A DNA stretch of 64,000 bases from Marinoscillum sp. MHG1-6 (GTDB taxonomy: Bacteria > Bacteroidota > Bacteroidia > Cytophagales > Cyclobacteriaceae). The number at the start of each line of letters is the position of its first letter. The first letter of the stretch is position 1. Both the position numbers and the translations under genes were made by a program. This document shows positions 9,811 through 18,366 of this stretch, one piece after another. Below the pieces are notes generated by a model. That model searched no databases and was not told the origin of the DNA. It saw only the letters and a list, made by a program, of their open reading frames with translations. The stretch lies in NCBI RefSeq assembly GCF_024714475.1, contig NZ_JAMZMI010000003.1:434001-498000 (forward strand), written 5' to 3'.

Positions 9811-11014
9811 CCTGACCAAGTAAAGCCCTGGACTGCGAGGCAATTTCCAACTCTTCATTTGTAGGCACCACCCAAACCTGGACTTTGCTATTTACCGCAT
9901 GAATGGATCTGTTAACAGCTTTTCGTTCCCTGTTTTTCTTCTCATCCAGGTCAATCCCTAAAAAGGCCATATCCTCGCACACAAGCCTTCTGACCTCATC
10001 ACTATTCTCTCCTATACCGGCAGTGAATACAATAGCATCCAGACCCCCCATTTCAGCTATATAGGCACCTATGTACTTCTTAATCCGTTGAACATACATA
10101 TCTATGGCAAGCATGGCCTCTTTATCCCCAGCACTTCTTTTATCCAGAACATCGCGCATGTCATTGGAACCCGCAATACCTTTCAAACCGCTTTCTTTAT
10201 TTAGCATTTGATCGATTTCAGCAAAGCTCATATTAAGCTTGGAACCCAGATAAAATGGTATAGATGGATCTATATCCCCAGTACGCGTTCCCATCATTAG
10301 TCCGGCAAGAGGACTCAATCCCATAGAAGTGTCTACACATTTGCCTCCTTTGATCGCTGCCATGCTACAACCATTCCCAAGATGAATGGTTATGATCGCT
10401 GAGTCATCAACTGGCTTATCTATCAAGTGCAACGCTTGCTTACTCACATATTCATGCGAAGTTCCATGCATACCGTATGCCCTGATTTTTTCCTTTTCAT
10501 AAAGTTCATTGGGCAATGGATAGCGATAAGATGCTGCCGGCATGGTCTGGTGAAAGGCCGTATCAAAAACCGCCACCTGAATGGCTTCAGGAAAGATTTT
10601 TTCAGCCACTTCGATACCCTGTAGATTGGCCGGATTATGAAGAGGTGCCAGCGGTATCAATTCTTCAATACGTGCCTTTACTTCGTCATTTACTACCACC
10701 GCATGGTTGTAGTGCTCGCCTCCATGCACAACCCGATGTCCTACTGCCACAATCTCACCCTTATCATGAATAATACCCTTTTTAGAATCGGTAAGAAGGT
10801 GCACCACAAATTCCAACCCTTCCACATGGTTAGCTACCTCTCGTTCATATTTTTCTTTCACCTCTTCACCTTTGAGAAAAACCGAATGAGTCACTTCTGC
10901 ACTTGCTTCTCCTATCCTCTCAACAATCCCTTTGGTGAGCACTTTAGAGTCCTGCATTTCAAATAACACATACTTAATTGATGAGCTACCTGAATTGATC
11001 ACTAATACTTTCAT
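9788..11014 (-). CDS. ackA: Acetate kinase
   Basis: A 408-residue enzyme converting acetyl phosphate and ADP to acetate and ATP (reversible), cytoplasmic, of the ASKHA fold. Family signatures visible: VLVINSGSSSIKY at the N-terminus, GHRVVHGG, DTAFHQTMP, HLGNGCSMAAI, GLSPLAGLMMGTRTGD and TAGIGENS. Length is normal for AckA. It lies 3 nt downstream of pta, in the standard Pta-AckA pathway that turns acetyl-CoA into acetate with substrate-level ATP. Next to stress and redox sensors, this may reflect adjustment to low oxygen, but that is inference. Confidence 0.97.
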   Translation of the reverse strand: MKVLVINSGSSSIKYVLFEMQDSKVLTKGIVERIGEASAEVTHSVFLKGEEVKEKYEREVANHVEGLEFVVHLLTDSKKGIIHDKGEIVAVGHRVVHGGEHYNHAVVVNDEVKARIEELIPLAPLHNPANLQGIEVAEKIFPEAIQVAVFDTAFHQTMPAASYRYPLPNELYEKEKIRAYGMHGTSHEYVSKQALHLIDKPVDDSAIITIHLGNGCSMAAIKGGKCVDTSMGLSPLAGLMMGTRTGDIDPSIPFYLGSKLNMSFAEIDQMLNKESGLKGIAGSNDMRDVLDKRSAGDKEAMLAIDMYVQRIKKYIGAYIAEMGGLDAIVFTAGIGENSDEVRRLVCEDMAFLGIDLDEKKNRERKAVNRSIHAVNSKVQVWVVPTNEELEIASQSRALLGQVTQKSVH

Positions 11015-11017
11015 GTC

Positions 11018-13123
11018 TTAATCCTCATTTTGAGCCTGTATGGCCGTAATTACCACTGTATTTACAATATCCGGAACAGTACAGCCTCGACTCAGGTCAT
11101 TTACCGGCTTATTGAGACCCTGTAACACCGGGCCAATAGCAATCGCTCCGGTTTCTCGCTGAACCGCTTTATAAGTGTTATTTCCTGTATTTAAATCAGG
11201 GAATATGAGCACACTTGCTTTGCCTGCCACCTCAGAACCCGGCATCTTTTTTTGTCCCACTCCTATATCTACGGCTGCATCATACTGAATAGGTCCTTCA
11301 ATTTTAAGCTTCGGATCACCCATTTTAGCAAGATCAGTAGCCTTTCGTACCTTCTCTACCTCCTCACCTTTTCCGGAACTACCAGAGGAGTAAGAAAGCA
11401 TGGCCACTTTAGGGTCCAAACCAAAGGCTTTGGTTGTTTCTGAAGACGAAAGTGCTATTTCCGCCAGCTGCTCAGCAGACGGATTCGGATTTACTGCACA
11501 GTCACCGTAAACAAGCACCTTCTCCTCCAGACACATAAAGAATACTGAGGAAACAACTGAAAAACCCGGTTTGGTCTTTATCAATTGCAATGCAGGACGA
11601 ATCGTATGTTGTGTCGTATTCACGGCACCTGAAACCATTCCATCAGCATCTCCCATTAGCACCATCATCGTACCAAAATAAGTGGCATCACTAAGTAGGT
11701 CCTTCGCCATATCTAAGTTCACTCCTTTATGTTTTCTGAGCTCGTAAAGATTTACAACATAATCTGAAAGCTTCGTGTAGGTAACCGGATTAATAATTTT
11801 GACCTTCTTAGGATCGAAGGTAATTCCCAGGCGGTTGCTATGCTGAATAATTTGATCCTCGTCACCCAAAATAATAACCTCAACCAAATCCTTGGAAACC
11901 AGCACTTCTGCGGCGCGTAGAATACGCTCATCTTCACCTTCAGGCAACACAATTCGCTTCTTGTTTGATTTAGCCTTTTTAAACAGGTTATACTCAAACA
12001 TCTTAGGCGTAAGCACATTACTTGGTGCCATCACGCTCATGTTTTCAAAGAGTTCCCTGGCCTTCACATTCTTATCAAACAGCTGCAAGGCCAATGCGAT
12101 CTTCTTATGATTGATGGGTTTTATGTAGGAATGAACATTTGACACCAACCTTGCCGTATCATAAGTATTCGTTTCAACACTCATGATAGGAATCATATCA
12201 GGAAGACCCTCAAGAAGCTTTTGATAGGCCTCCTCCAGGTGAAAACCTGTTGTGAGTAAAATGCCCGCGAAAGAAGGATAATTAACTGACTGGTGTGCTT
12301 GCAGGGTGGTCATCACGATATCTCCCCTATCACCCGGAGTTATCACCAAGCAATTTTCTTTTACCCTGCCCAAATAATGATGTGGCTGCATCGCTGCAAT
12401 GGTATTATAATAGGCCAATCGATTGAGCTGATTCTCACCATATAGTACCTTGGCCCCCAATGCCTCAGCTATTTCTCCAACTGTCGGACTATTTAAAACT
12501 TCATCCTGAGGGATCAAATCAAAATCCTTCAAATGCTTGGGCAACCTGGAAACTAATACCTGTTCCAGATCATCGTGAATGGCATTAGGAACCCTATTGA
12601 CAATCACCTTTACCACCTGACATCCCTTTTGTCCAAAAGTTTCAACCGTCTGGGTGATAGGGTAAACAAGCTCCTCAATTGGATTTTCCTCATCCGCTCT
12701 TCCGATCACAATGACCGGACTGCCCAGGTTCTTTGCGATTTCCAGGTTCAGGTTGAATTCCTGAACGGAGTTTTTGCTCTCGTAGTCAGAACCCTCTATC
12801 ACTATGAAATCAAGGCGTTCTTCCAATGCTTTGTATTTCCTAATAATGTGGTCCACGATATCATCATGCTTACCTCGCGCTTCCAGATCATGCACACGAT
12901 CTTCGGTAAAACCATAAGTTTCCTCGTAATCAAGGTTCAGCTTGAAGTGAGTAAGAACTAAATCAATGTCCTTATCTCTCTCATCTTTTCGCCTTTTTTT
13001 GATGATCGGACGGAAAATCCCCACCTTTTGAGTGTTTCTAAGGAGATGCTCTATCAGTCCTAATGTTACAAGTGACTTTCCACAATACGCTTCAGTCGGG
13101 TTGAGATAAATTGACTTTGTCAT
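11018..13123 (-). CDS. pta: Phosphate acetyltransferase
   Basis: A 701-residue long-form Pta with three parts: an N-terminal P-loop/dethiobiotin-synthetase-like domain (about 1-210, starting KSIYLNPTEAYCGKS), a DRTGG domain (about 215-325) and the C-terminal catalytic PTA_PTB domain (about 370-700; VLPEGEDERILRAAEVL, SGAVNTTQHTIRPAL, SYSSGSSGKGEEVEKV). It converts acetyl-CoA and phosphate into acetyl phosphate and CoA. It is followed by ackA after 3 nt, forming a two-gene operon. The N-terminal parts are regulatory in long Pta enzymes such as that of E. coli. Confidence 0.97.
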   Translation of the reverse strand: MTKSIYLNPTEAYCGKSLVTLGLIEHLLRNTQKVGIFRPIIKKRRKDERDKDIDLVLTHFKLNLDYEETYGFTEDRVHDLEARGKHDDIVDHIIRKYKALEERLDFIVIEGSDYESKNSVQEFNLNLEIAKNLGSPVIVIGRADEENPIEELVYPITQTVETFGQKGCQVVKVIVNRVPNAIHDDLEQVLVSRLPKHLKDFDLIPQDEVLNSPTVGEIAEALGAKVLYGENQLNRLAYYNTIAAMQPHHYLGRVKENCLVITPGDRGDIVMTTLQAHQSVNYPSFAGILLTTGFHLEEAYQKLLEGLPDMIPIMSVETNTYDTARLVSNVHSYIKPINHKKIALALQLFDKNVKARELFENMSVMAPSNVLTPKMFEYNLFKKAKSNKKRIVLPEGEDERILRAAEVLVSKDLVEVIILGDEDQIIQHSNRLGITFDPKKVKIINPVTYTKLSDYVVNLYELRKHKGVNLDMAKDLLSDATYFGTMMVLMGDADGMVSGAVNTTQHTIRPALQLIKTKPGFSVVSSVFFMCLEEKVLVYGDCAVNPNPSAEQLAEIALSSSETTKAFGLDPKVAMLSYSSGSSGKGEEVEKVRKATDLAKMGDPKLKIEGPIQYDAAVDIGVGQKKMPGSEVAGKASVLIFPDLNTGNNTYKAVQRETGAIAIGPVLQGLNKPVNDLSRGCTVPDIVNTVVITAIQAQNED

Positions 13124-13239
13124 TTGAAATTGGAGAATTTGATCCCTTTTTAATCAAGCGTAAAGTTAGCCCTCAGAACGTAAGCCGATAGCTAACCTTA
13201 ATCATATGTTCATACATTAAAAATCATATCCAAGCCTAA

Positions 13240-13268
13240 CAAAAAAAGCCGGACTCATGCCGGCTTCT
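13240..13268 (-). terminator. Intrinsic terminator of the 13296-13886 gene
   Basis: Read on the minus strand: an AGAAGCCGGC...GCCGGCTT-type stem (GCCGGCATGAGTCCGGC) followed by seven T. It lies 28 nt past the stop of the barrel-protein gene. Confidence 0.85.
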
Positions 13269-13295
13269 AGTATGCTTATACTTAAAAAGTAAACC

Positions 13296-13886
13296 TTATT
13301 TACCTAGTCCAAATAGTTTGTAACCAAGTGAAAGCTGGAACATTCTGTTCTTATTTTCAGTAGTACCATCACTGGAAATATCAGATAATCCTAGTATATA
13401 TCTGGCCGTCACATTGAGACCGAAAGGGGCGTCCCATCCAAGTCCAAATGCAGCGCTTACATCAGAATCTTTGAAATCTGATTTTGAGATACTGGTACCG
13501 TCAGGATTTTTACCACTGGTAGAAAGCAGCATACCAAATTGGGGGCCGGCCTGAACGTTCAATCCTGCTATGGTATATAACTTCAGCATAACCGGAATAT
13601 CCAAATAGGAGTATTCCTGTGAAAAGTCCTGACTCAAAGAAGCTACCGAAACCTCTGTTCCCTTGGTTGAGTAAAGGATTTCAGGCTGAATACCGATACT
13701 AGCTACCTTGATCAGACCATAGACACCAAAATGATATCCGGTCTTATTACTTAAATCCACTGCGCTTTCGTCTGAAGATATTTTCGCCATATTTAACCCT
13801 CCTTTAAGTCCAAGTTCCACTTTCGCCTGACTGTATGAAACAAGGGTAATCGACAATAATGAGATAAGAATCAAAAACTTTTTCAT
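13296..13886 (-). CDS. Small outer-membrane beta-barrel protein
   Basis: A 196-residue exported protein. It has a signal peptide (MKKFLILISLLSITLVSYSQA, cleavage near residue 20), then alternating amphipathic strands typical of the porin-family OMP_b-brl_2 group (VELGLKGGLNMAKIS, YLDIPVMLKLY, GLNVQAGPQFGMLL), ending in a terminal strand MFQLSLGYKLFGLGK. Such eight-stranded barrels are abundant in Bacteroidota; most have no known function. The 5' region carries an intrinsic terminator and hairpin (13969-14042) that could be an independent small RNA or an attenuator for this gene. Confidence 0.85.
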   Translation of the reverse strand: MKKFLILISLLSITLVSYSQAKVELGLKGGLNMAKISSDESAVDLSNKTGYHFGVYGLIKVASIGIQPEILYSTKGTEVSVASLSQDFSQEYSYLDIPVMLKLYTIAGLNVQAGPQFGMLLSTSGKNPDGTSISKSDFKDSDVSAAFGLGWDAPFGLNVTARYILGLSDISSDGTTENKNRMFQLSLGYKLFGLGK

Positions 13887-13968
13887 GTGCTATTTTAGAT
13901 TAATGTGAATATTAAAAATTGACGACTCAGGTACATAGACCACCTAAGGTATCAATAGGTTGCAATAT

Positions 13969-14042
13969 AAAAAAGCACCCCGACAGAGAGCCGGGGTGCA
14001 AACTCTCAAAACCTAACCAACCTAACTAAAACGATATGAGAG
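13969..14042 (-). ncRNA. Candidate small RNA or attenuator leader with terminator
   Basis: On the minus strand an outer hairpin is closed by CTCTCA (14037-14042) and TGAGAG (14003-14008), holding the repeated phrase TTAGGTTGGTTAGG. It is followed by a GC-rich terminator stem GCACCCCG/CGGGGTGC (13975-13982 with 13992-13999) and six T. The hairpin order and ending are those of a short independent transcript or a leader attenuator. The barrel-protein gene begins 83 nt downstream. The family is not recognised with certainty. Confidence 0.45.
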
Positions 14043-14119
14043 TTATTGACCAAAACCTATTTATGAAACACAGAACCTTAAACAATCACCATGCCAAACA
14101 ATGGTGACGTCGAGAATAA

Positions 14120-15127
14120 TCAAATATTTTTGATAATATCCAGCTCCTCTGCGGTAAAGTCACAATTGTGAATAGCCTGCACACTATCAAGCAATTGTTC
14201 CGACGAGCTCGCACCTACGAGCACCGAGGTGACCACTTCTTTCGCAAGCAACCAAGAGATAGCCATTTGAGCCAATGACTGGCCTCTTGCTTTCGACAAA
14301 TCGGCGAGCCTGACTATTCTTTGCTGGGCCTTCAGAACGGTCTCCTTTTGCAGATAGGTAAGGTCTCTCGCTGCTCGTGAATCGGTAGGTATCCCCTTAA
14401 GGTATTTATCGGTAAGCATTCCCTGAGCAAGTGGAGAGAATGCAATCAAACCTTTATTTTCTTTTGTCAATACATCGGTCAACCCATTTTCAACCCATCG
14501 ATCAAAAATAGAGTACCTGGCCTGATGAATAATGAATGGCACTTTAAGTTCACGAAGTATTTGAGAAGCCTGAGCTGTAGTTTCAGCGTCATAATTTGAA
14601 ATCCCCACGTAAAGTGCCTTTCCCTGATTAACAATGTGTGACAAAGCCATCATCGTCTCTTCGAGAGGAGTATTTGGATCTGGCCTGTGATGGTAAAATA
14701 AGTCAACATAGTCCAATCCCATCCTTTCCAGGCTCTGATCAAGACTTGAAATCAGGTATTTTCTGGAACCCCAGTTCCCATAGGGACCGGGCCACATATC
14801 ATAGCCCGCCTTAGAGGCTATAAACAATTCGTCACGATGTTTGACAAATTGCTTTTTGAAAATCTCTCCAAAATTTCTCTCTGCTGATCCATAGGGAGGA
14901 CCGTAATTGTTAGCCAAATCAAAATGGACTATCCCATTATCAAAGGCCGTTTTAAGAATATCCTCGGACTTCTTGAGGTCATCATTGCCCCCGAAGTTAT
15001 GCCATAATCCAAGTGAAATCTGCGGAAGTAAAACTCCACTTTTTCCACATCGACTATAGCTCATTTTATCATACCTCTCAGCATGCTTTTGCTGTTCGGC
15101 AGTAATGGCCTTGTCGTTAATTTTCAT
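14120..15127 (-). CDS. Aldo/keto reductase, YghZ/AKR14-like
   Basis: A 335-residue NADPH-dependent aldo/keto reductase of the type of E. coli YghZ (L-glyceraldehyde-3-phosphate reductase). Features: LPQISLGLWHNFG near the N-terminus, the catalytic D and Y in HFDLANNYGPPYGSAE, K in FIASKAGYDMWPGPYGNWG (hallmark of the YghZ group), H in DLFYHHRPDPNTPLEET, and a C-terminal cofactor segment (SVLVGASSSEQLLDSV). It probably detoxifies or reduces small aldehydes, possibly methylglyoxal. It abuts galE with no gap, so the two are likely co-transcribed; a mild hairpin (14087-14108) follows its stop. Confidence 0.9.
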   Translation of the reverse strand: MKINDKAITAEQQKHAERYDKMSYSRCGKSGVLLPQISLGLWHNFGGNDDLKKSEDILKTAFDNGIVHFDLANNYGPPYGSAERNFGEIFKKQFVKHRDELFIASKAGYDMWPGPYGNWGSRKYLISSLDQSLERMGLDYVDLFYHHRPDPNTPLEETMMALSHIVNQGKALYVGISNYDAETTAQASQILRELKVPFIIHQARYSIFDRWVENGLTDVLTKENKGLIAFSPLAQGMLTDKYLKGIPTDSRAARDLTYLQKETVLKAQQRIVRLADLSKARGQSLAQMAISWLLAKEVVTSVLVGASSSEQLLDSVQAIHNCDFTAEELDIIKNI

Positions 15128-16147
15128 TTATCCGAGTTTGGAAAGATTCTTTTGCCAGTTCCAGGCGGAGCGTAGCATATCAGGAAGTTCAAACCTGGAC
15201 TTCCATCCCAGCTCTTCATTCGCAAAGGTAGTATCAGCATAAATCTGCTCCACATCCCCTGCACGACGATCTACAATCTTATAATTGAGTTTAAGACCGT
15301 TAACTTCTTCAAACACCTTAATTAACTCAAGTACACTATTTCCTTGTCCGGTTCCCAAATTGAATACTTCGTATGGTTCTTTAGAAAGCCCATCCAACAT
15401 ACGTTTTACCGCAACTACATGCGCCTCGGCCAGATCTACCACATGGATATAATCCCTTATGCAAGTACCATCAGGAGTATTATAATCATCACCAAACACA
15501 GACAAGCATTCTCTTTCACCTGCCGCAACCTGCAACAAGTATGGCACCAGGTTGTTAGGAACACCCAACGGCAACTCTCCAATATGAGAAGACTCATGAG
15601 CACCAATTGGATTAAAATACCTCAAAGAAATCGCCTTGAAATTCGGGTTGGCAGCAATGGTATCTACTATGATTTCCTCACCAACCTGCTTGGTATTTCC
15701 GTAAGGTGATTGAGCCGGCTTTACAGGAGTTTGCTCAGTAACAGGCAAAAGGTCCGGCGTACCATAGACCGTACATGACGAAGAAAAAACCAATGGAATA
15801 CTTGCTGAAACCGCCTGCTCAAGAAGATTGACAAGAGACAAAAAGTTATTCTTATAGTACTTAAGAGGTTCGGTGACTGACTCCCCTACAGCTTTGCTCG
15901 CTGCGAAGTGGATGATCGCATCAATTTGATTTTCATTGAAAATTTTAGCGACTAACTTCTCATCCTTCAAATCCCCCTCATAAAACTTTGGATCCTTTCC
16001 GGTGATCTTTTTGATGCCTTCCAACAAATCCAAACGTGTGTTTGAGAGGTCATCAACAATTACAATATCGTAACCTGACTCTATTAGGGCTACTGAGGTG
16101 TGGGAACCAATGTATCCAACGCCACCTGTCACTAAAACTGTCTTCAT
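15128..16147 (-). CDS. galE: UDP-glucose 4-epimerase
   Basis: A 339-residue extended short-chain dehydrogenase interconverting UDP-glucose and UDP-galactose. NAD-binding GGVGYIGSHT at the N-terminus, catalytic SSSCTVYG and YGNTK (YxxxK), and the sugar-binding segment RYFNPIGAH with DGTCIRDYIHVVDLA are all present. Length is normal. It is the first gene of a pair with the aldo/keto reductase and lies downstream of a LacI-type regulator transcribed in the same direction (91 nt gap), which may control it. Confidence 0.96.
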   Translation of the reverse strand: MKTVLVTGGVGYIGSHTSVALIESGYDIVIVDDLSNTRLDLLEGIKKITGKDPKFYEGDLKDEKLVAKIFNENQIDAIIHFAASKAVGESVTEPLKYYKNNFLSLVNLLEQAVSASIPLVFSSSCTVYGTPDLLPVTEQTPVKPAQSPYGNTKQVGEEIIVDTIAANPNFKAISLRYFNPIGAHESSHIGELPLGVPNNLVPYLLQVAAGERECLSVFGDDYNTPDGTCIRDYIHVVDLAEAHVVAVKRMLDGLSKEPYEVFNLGTGQGNSVLELIKVFEEVNGLKLNYKIVDRRAGDVEQIYADTTFANEELGWKSRFELPDMLRSAWNWQKNLSKLG

Positions 16148-16237
16148 TTATGATTTTGCTTTTTGGGTAACCAAATATAAAAAGACCTCTTCTCTTTTGA
16201 GGACCGCGCGGGGTAAATAACCGTAAAATTAACGTTT

Positions 16238-17215
16238 TTATTGTGCGGTTGATTGTCGGACTACCAGTTGAACAGGAAGAACCACGCTTTGAGCCTCTTC
16301 CTCTTCCTTCAACAAACTAAACAGCAGCGAAGAAGCCGCCACACCTAAATCTTTGGTGGAATGCGTAACACTAGTCAGCGTTGGGGAGATGATTTCACAT
16401 ATCGGACGATTATCAAATCCTGAAATGACCACATCTTCCGGTATATGAATATCATTCTTCTTTAGCACGTTCATCACCATGCTGGCAAGGTGATCATTAT
16501 AGCAAATAAGCGCATCATAGCCCTGTGACCTTATCAGTTGAGGCAAAAGATCAAAGTTGCCTTCGTAAAATTCATTCAATACAAGTCCATTTTCCTGTGC
16601 AGCTCTTTTCGATCCTGACAACCTGGCCTTGTCATTGGCAAGCTTTTTTGATAAGCCAATATAAAGAGGCTTCTTACTTCCCTGATCAATAATGTGCCTG
16701 GTCACCAGATAAGTCCCTTGCTCATCCTCAATGGTTACCGACAACTTATCAGTGCCCTTTGGAACCCTGTCAAAAAACACCACCTTCTTCCCAGACATAT
16801 TGATCGCCTCATCCAGTTCCTGTTTCTTGCTCCCTTCGATAGAAGCAGAAATAAGCATTCCTTCCACGTTGCAGGCAGTCAGCGACTTGATTAGCTTGAT
16901 TTCCTTTTCCAGAGACTCATGGCTTTGGCATATGAGAAGATTATAGCCCTGCTCCTCCGTAGTTTCCTCCACACCGGACAAAATCTCAGAGAAAAAATCA
17001 TCATTGATTTCGGGGATAACAATGCCTATCAGCTTGGTCTTATTGGTCCTTAGTCCTACGGCAGCGGTATTGACCTGATAGTTCATCTCCACTGCCTTTT
17101 CCTTTACTTTCCTAATAAGCTCCTTGTTCTGGGTACTAATCCCATTCAGCACTCTGGAGACCGTAGACGCAGAGATACCCAATTCACGAGCGATATCTTT
17201 TATAGTGACAGGCAT
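16238..17215 (-). CDS. LacI-family transcriptional regulator
   Basis: A 325-residue repressor-type protein. The N-terminal LacI helix-turn-helix is clear (TIKDIARELGISASTVSRVL, residues 3-22), followed by the hinge helix and a periplasmic-binding-protein-like sensor (about 60-325; IGIVIPEINDDFFSEI, FFDRVP, GFDNRPICEIISPTLTSV). The effector is probably a sugar or sugar phosphate. Neighbouring galE and the aldo/keto reductase are candidate targets, but no operator was identified by eye. Confidence 0.92.
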   Translation of the reverse strand: MPVTIKDIARELGISASTVSRVLNGISTQNKELIRKVKEKAVEMNYQVNTAAVGLRTNKTKLIGIVIPEINDDFFSEILSGVEETTEEQGYNLLICQSHESLEKEIKLIKSLTACNVEGMLISASIEGSKKQELDEAINMSGKKVVFFDRVPKGTDKLSVTIEDEQGTYLVTRHIIDQGSKKPLYIGLSKKLANDKARLSGSKRAAQENGLVLNEFYEGNFDLLPQLIRSQGYDALICYNDHLASMVMNVLKKNDIHIPEDVVISGFDNRPICEIISPTLTSVTHSTKDLGVAASSLLFSLLKEEEEAQSVVLPVQLVVRQSTAQ

Positions 17216-17240
17216 GGATATGGCTTAATTTAAAGAAATT

Positions 17241-18356
17241 TTAGCCAAATATTTCTTTAAGCTTGGCTTCCAAACTTGGTCCTCTTAACCCTTTAGCAAT
17301 AATTTTACCGTCAGGATCAATTAAGTAAGTAGCAGGAATAGAATTAATCTGATAAGCCTGAGCAGCCTCAGAATTAAAATAGGACAGATCAGATACATGT
17401 TTCCAAATCAATCCATCTTGTTCGATGGCTTTAACCCACTGATCTCTGGTACGATCAAGTGAAACTCCCAGGATTTCGAAGTTCTTATCCTGATACATCT
17501 TATACAGCCTAACTACATTTGGGTTTTCCATACGACATGGTCGACACCATCCGGCCCAAAAGTCAATCAAGACATAATTGCCTTTCAAAGAACTAAGAGT
17601 AATGATTTCTCCATCCGGACTCGGCAAGGAAATTTCGGGTGCGTCTTCTCCAATGGCCAATTTGGACATGTAGTCCACCCGGGTTTTTAAATCTTCAGTA
17701 AAAAAATGGTCAGGAAGCTCTGTGACATAAATGTCCCTCATTTCCTTAAAGAAAGACATGTGATCTTCTGGCTTGAGTACTGAAATGCCATAGAAAACCG
17801 CTACCGATGGAGCCGCTTGTCTGGCATATTTCTTCACCTTATCATTGAAATCATCCAAAAGCGTCATGTATTCGTCGGTGATTGACTCAAATTCAGCCTG
17901 GTTTTCATTCATTTTGGCTTGCATGGCCTGCTGATTCAGCATCTGTTGATCGTCCTTCATATTTTTGATCATCTGATCAAAAACCAAAACGTGCTCTGAT
18001 TCAGGTGCTCCTTCAATTACCGGACTCTCCTCGTCCTCCAGATCCAACTCAATATTTACGTCCTCTTCGCTACCGTTCAATATGAGGTTTACGATTCTTC
18101 TCCCTTGCATATCCAACTTATAAAATCCGGGCTGAGTCACTTTCAGGTATCCGATGAAGCTTCCATCGTCCTTGACCTCAAAGGTATCTATAGCAACCAG
18201 TCCCTTCGATTGGAATTCACTTACGACAACTGCCCCCTCGTTGATCGGATTAGTTATCATTCCCGAGACAGAGATTCCCTCATTTTTTGCCTGACATGAA
18301 GCAAGCACAAAAAGTGATGCGATTAGATATATGGTATTTTTAACTAGTCTATTCAT
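17241..18356 (-). CDS. TlpA-like thioredoxin-fold lipoprotein
   Basis: A 371-residue exported lipoprotein. It has a signal sequence with lipobox LASC (MNRLVKNTIYLIASLFVLASC), an N-terminal DUF4369-like beta domain (about 25-120), a helical middle, and a C-terminal TlpA/AhpC-TSA thioredoxin fold (about 235-371) with the active site WCRPC and cis-Pro segment SIPATYLIDPDG. These proteins act in the periplasm as disulfide reductants or peroxidase-like enzymes. An alternative ATG at 18377 would overlap gatB; the ATG at 18356 gives a standard signal peptide and a 10-nt spacing after gatB. Confidence 0.9.
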   Translation of the reverse strand: MNRLVKNTIYLIASLFVLASCQAKNEGISVSGMITNPINEGAVVVSEFQSKGLVAIDTFEVKDDGSFIGYLKVTQPGFYKLDMQGRRIVNLILNGSEEDVNIELDLEDEESPVIEGAPESEHVLVFDQMIKNMKDDQQMLNQQAMQAKMNENQAEFESITDEYMTLLDDFNDKVKKYARQAAPSVAVFYGISVLKPEDHMSFFKEMRDIYVTELPDHFFTEDLKTRVDYMSKLAIGEDAPEISLPSPDGEIITLSSLKGNYVLIDFWAGWCRPCRMENPNVVRLYKMYQDKNFEILGVSLDRTRDQWVKAIEQDGLIWKHVSDLSYFNSEAAQAYQINSIPATYLIDPDGKIIAKGLRGPSLEAKLKEIFG

Positions 18357-18366
18357 TTTTATAGAT

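Noticed and set aside
14087-14108. CACCAT/ATGGTG hairpin after the aldo/keto reductase gene as a terminator
   Set aside because: The stem is short and not followed by a T run on the minus strand.
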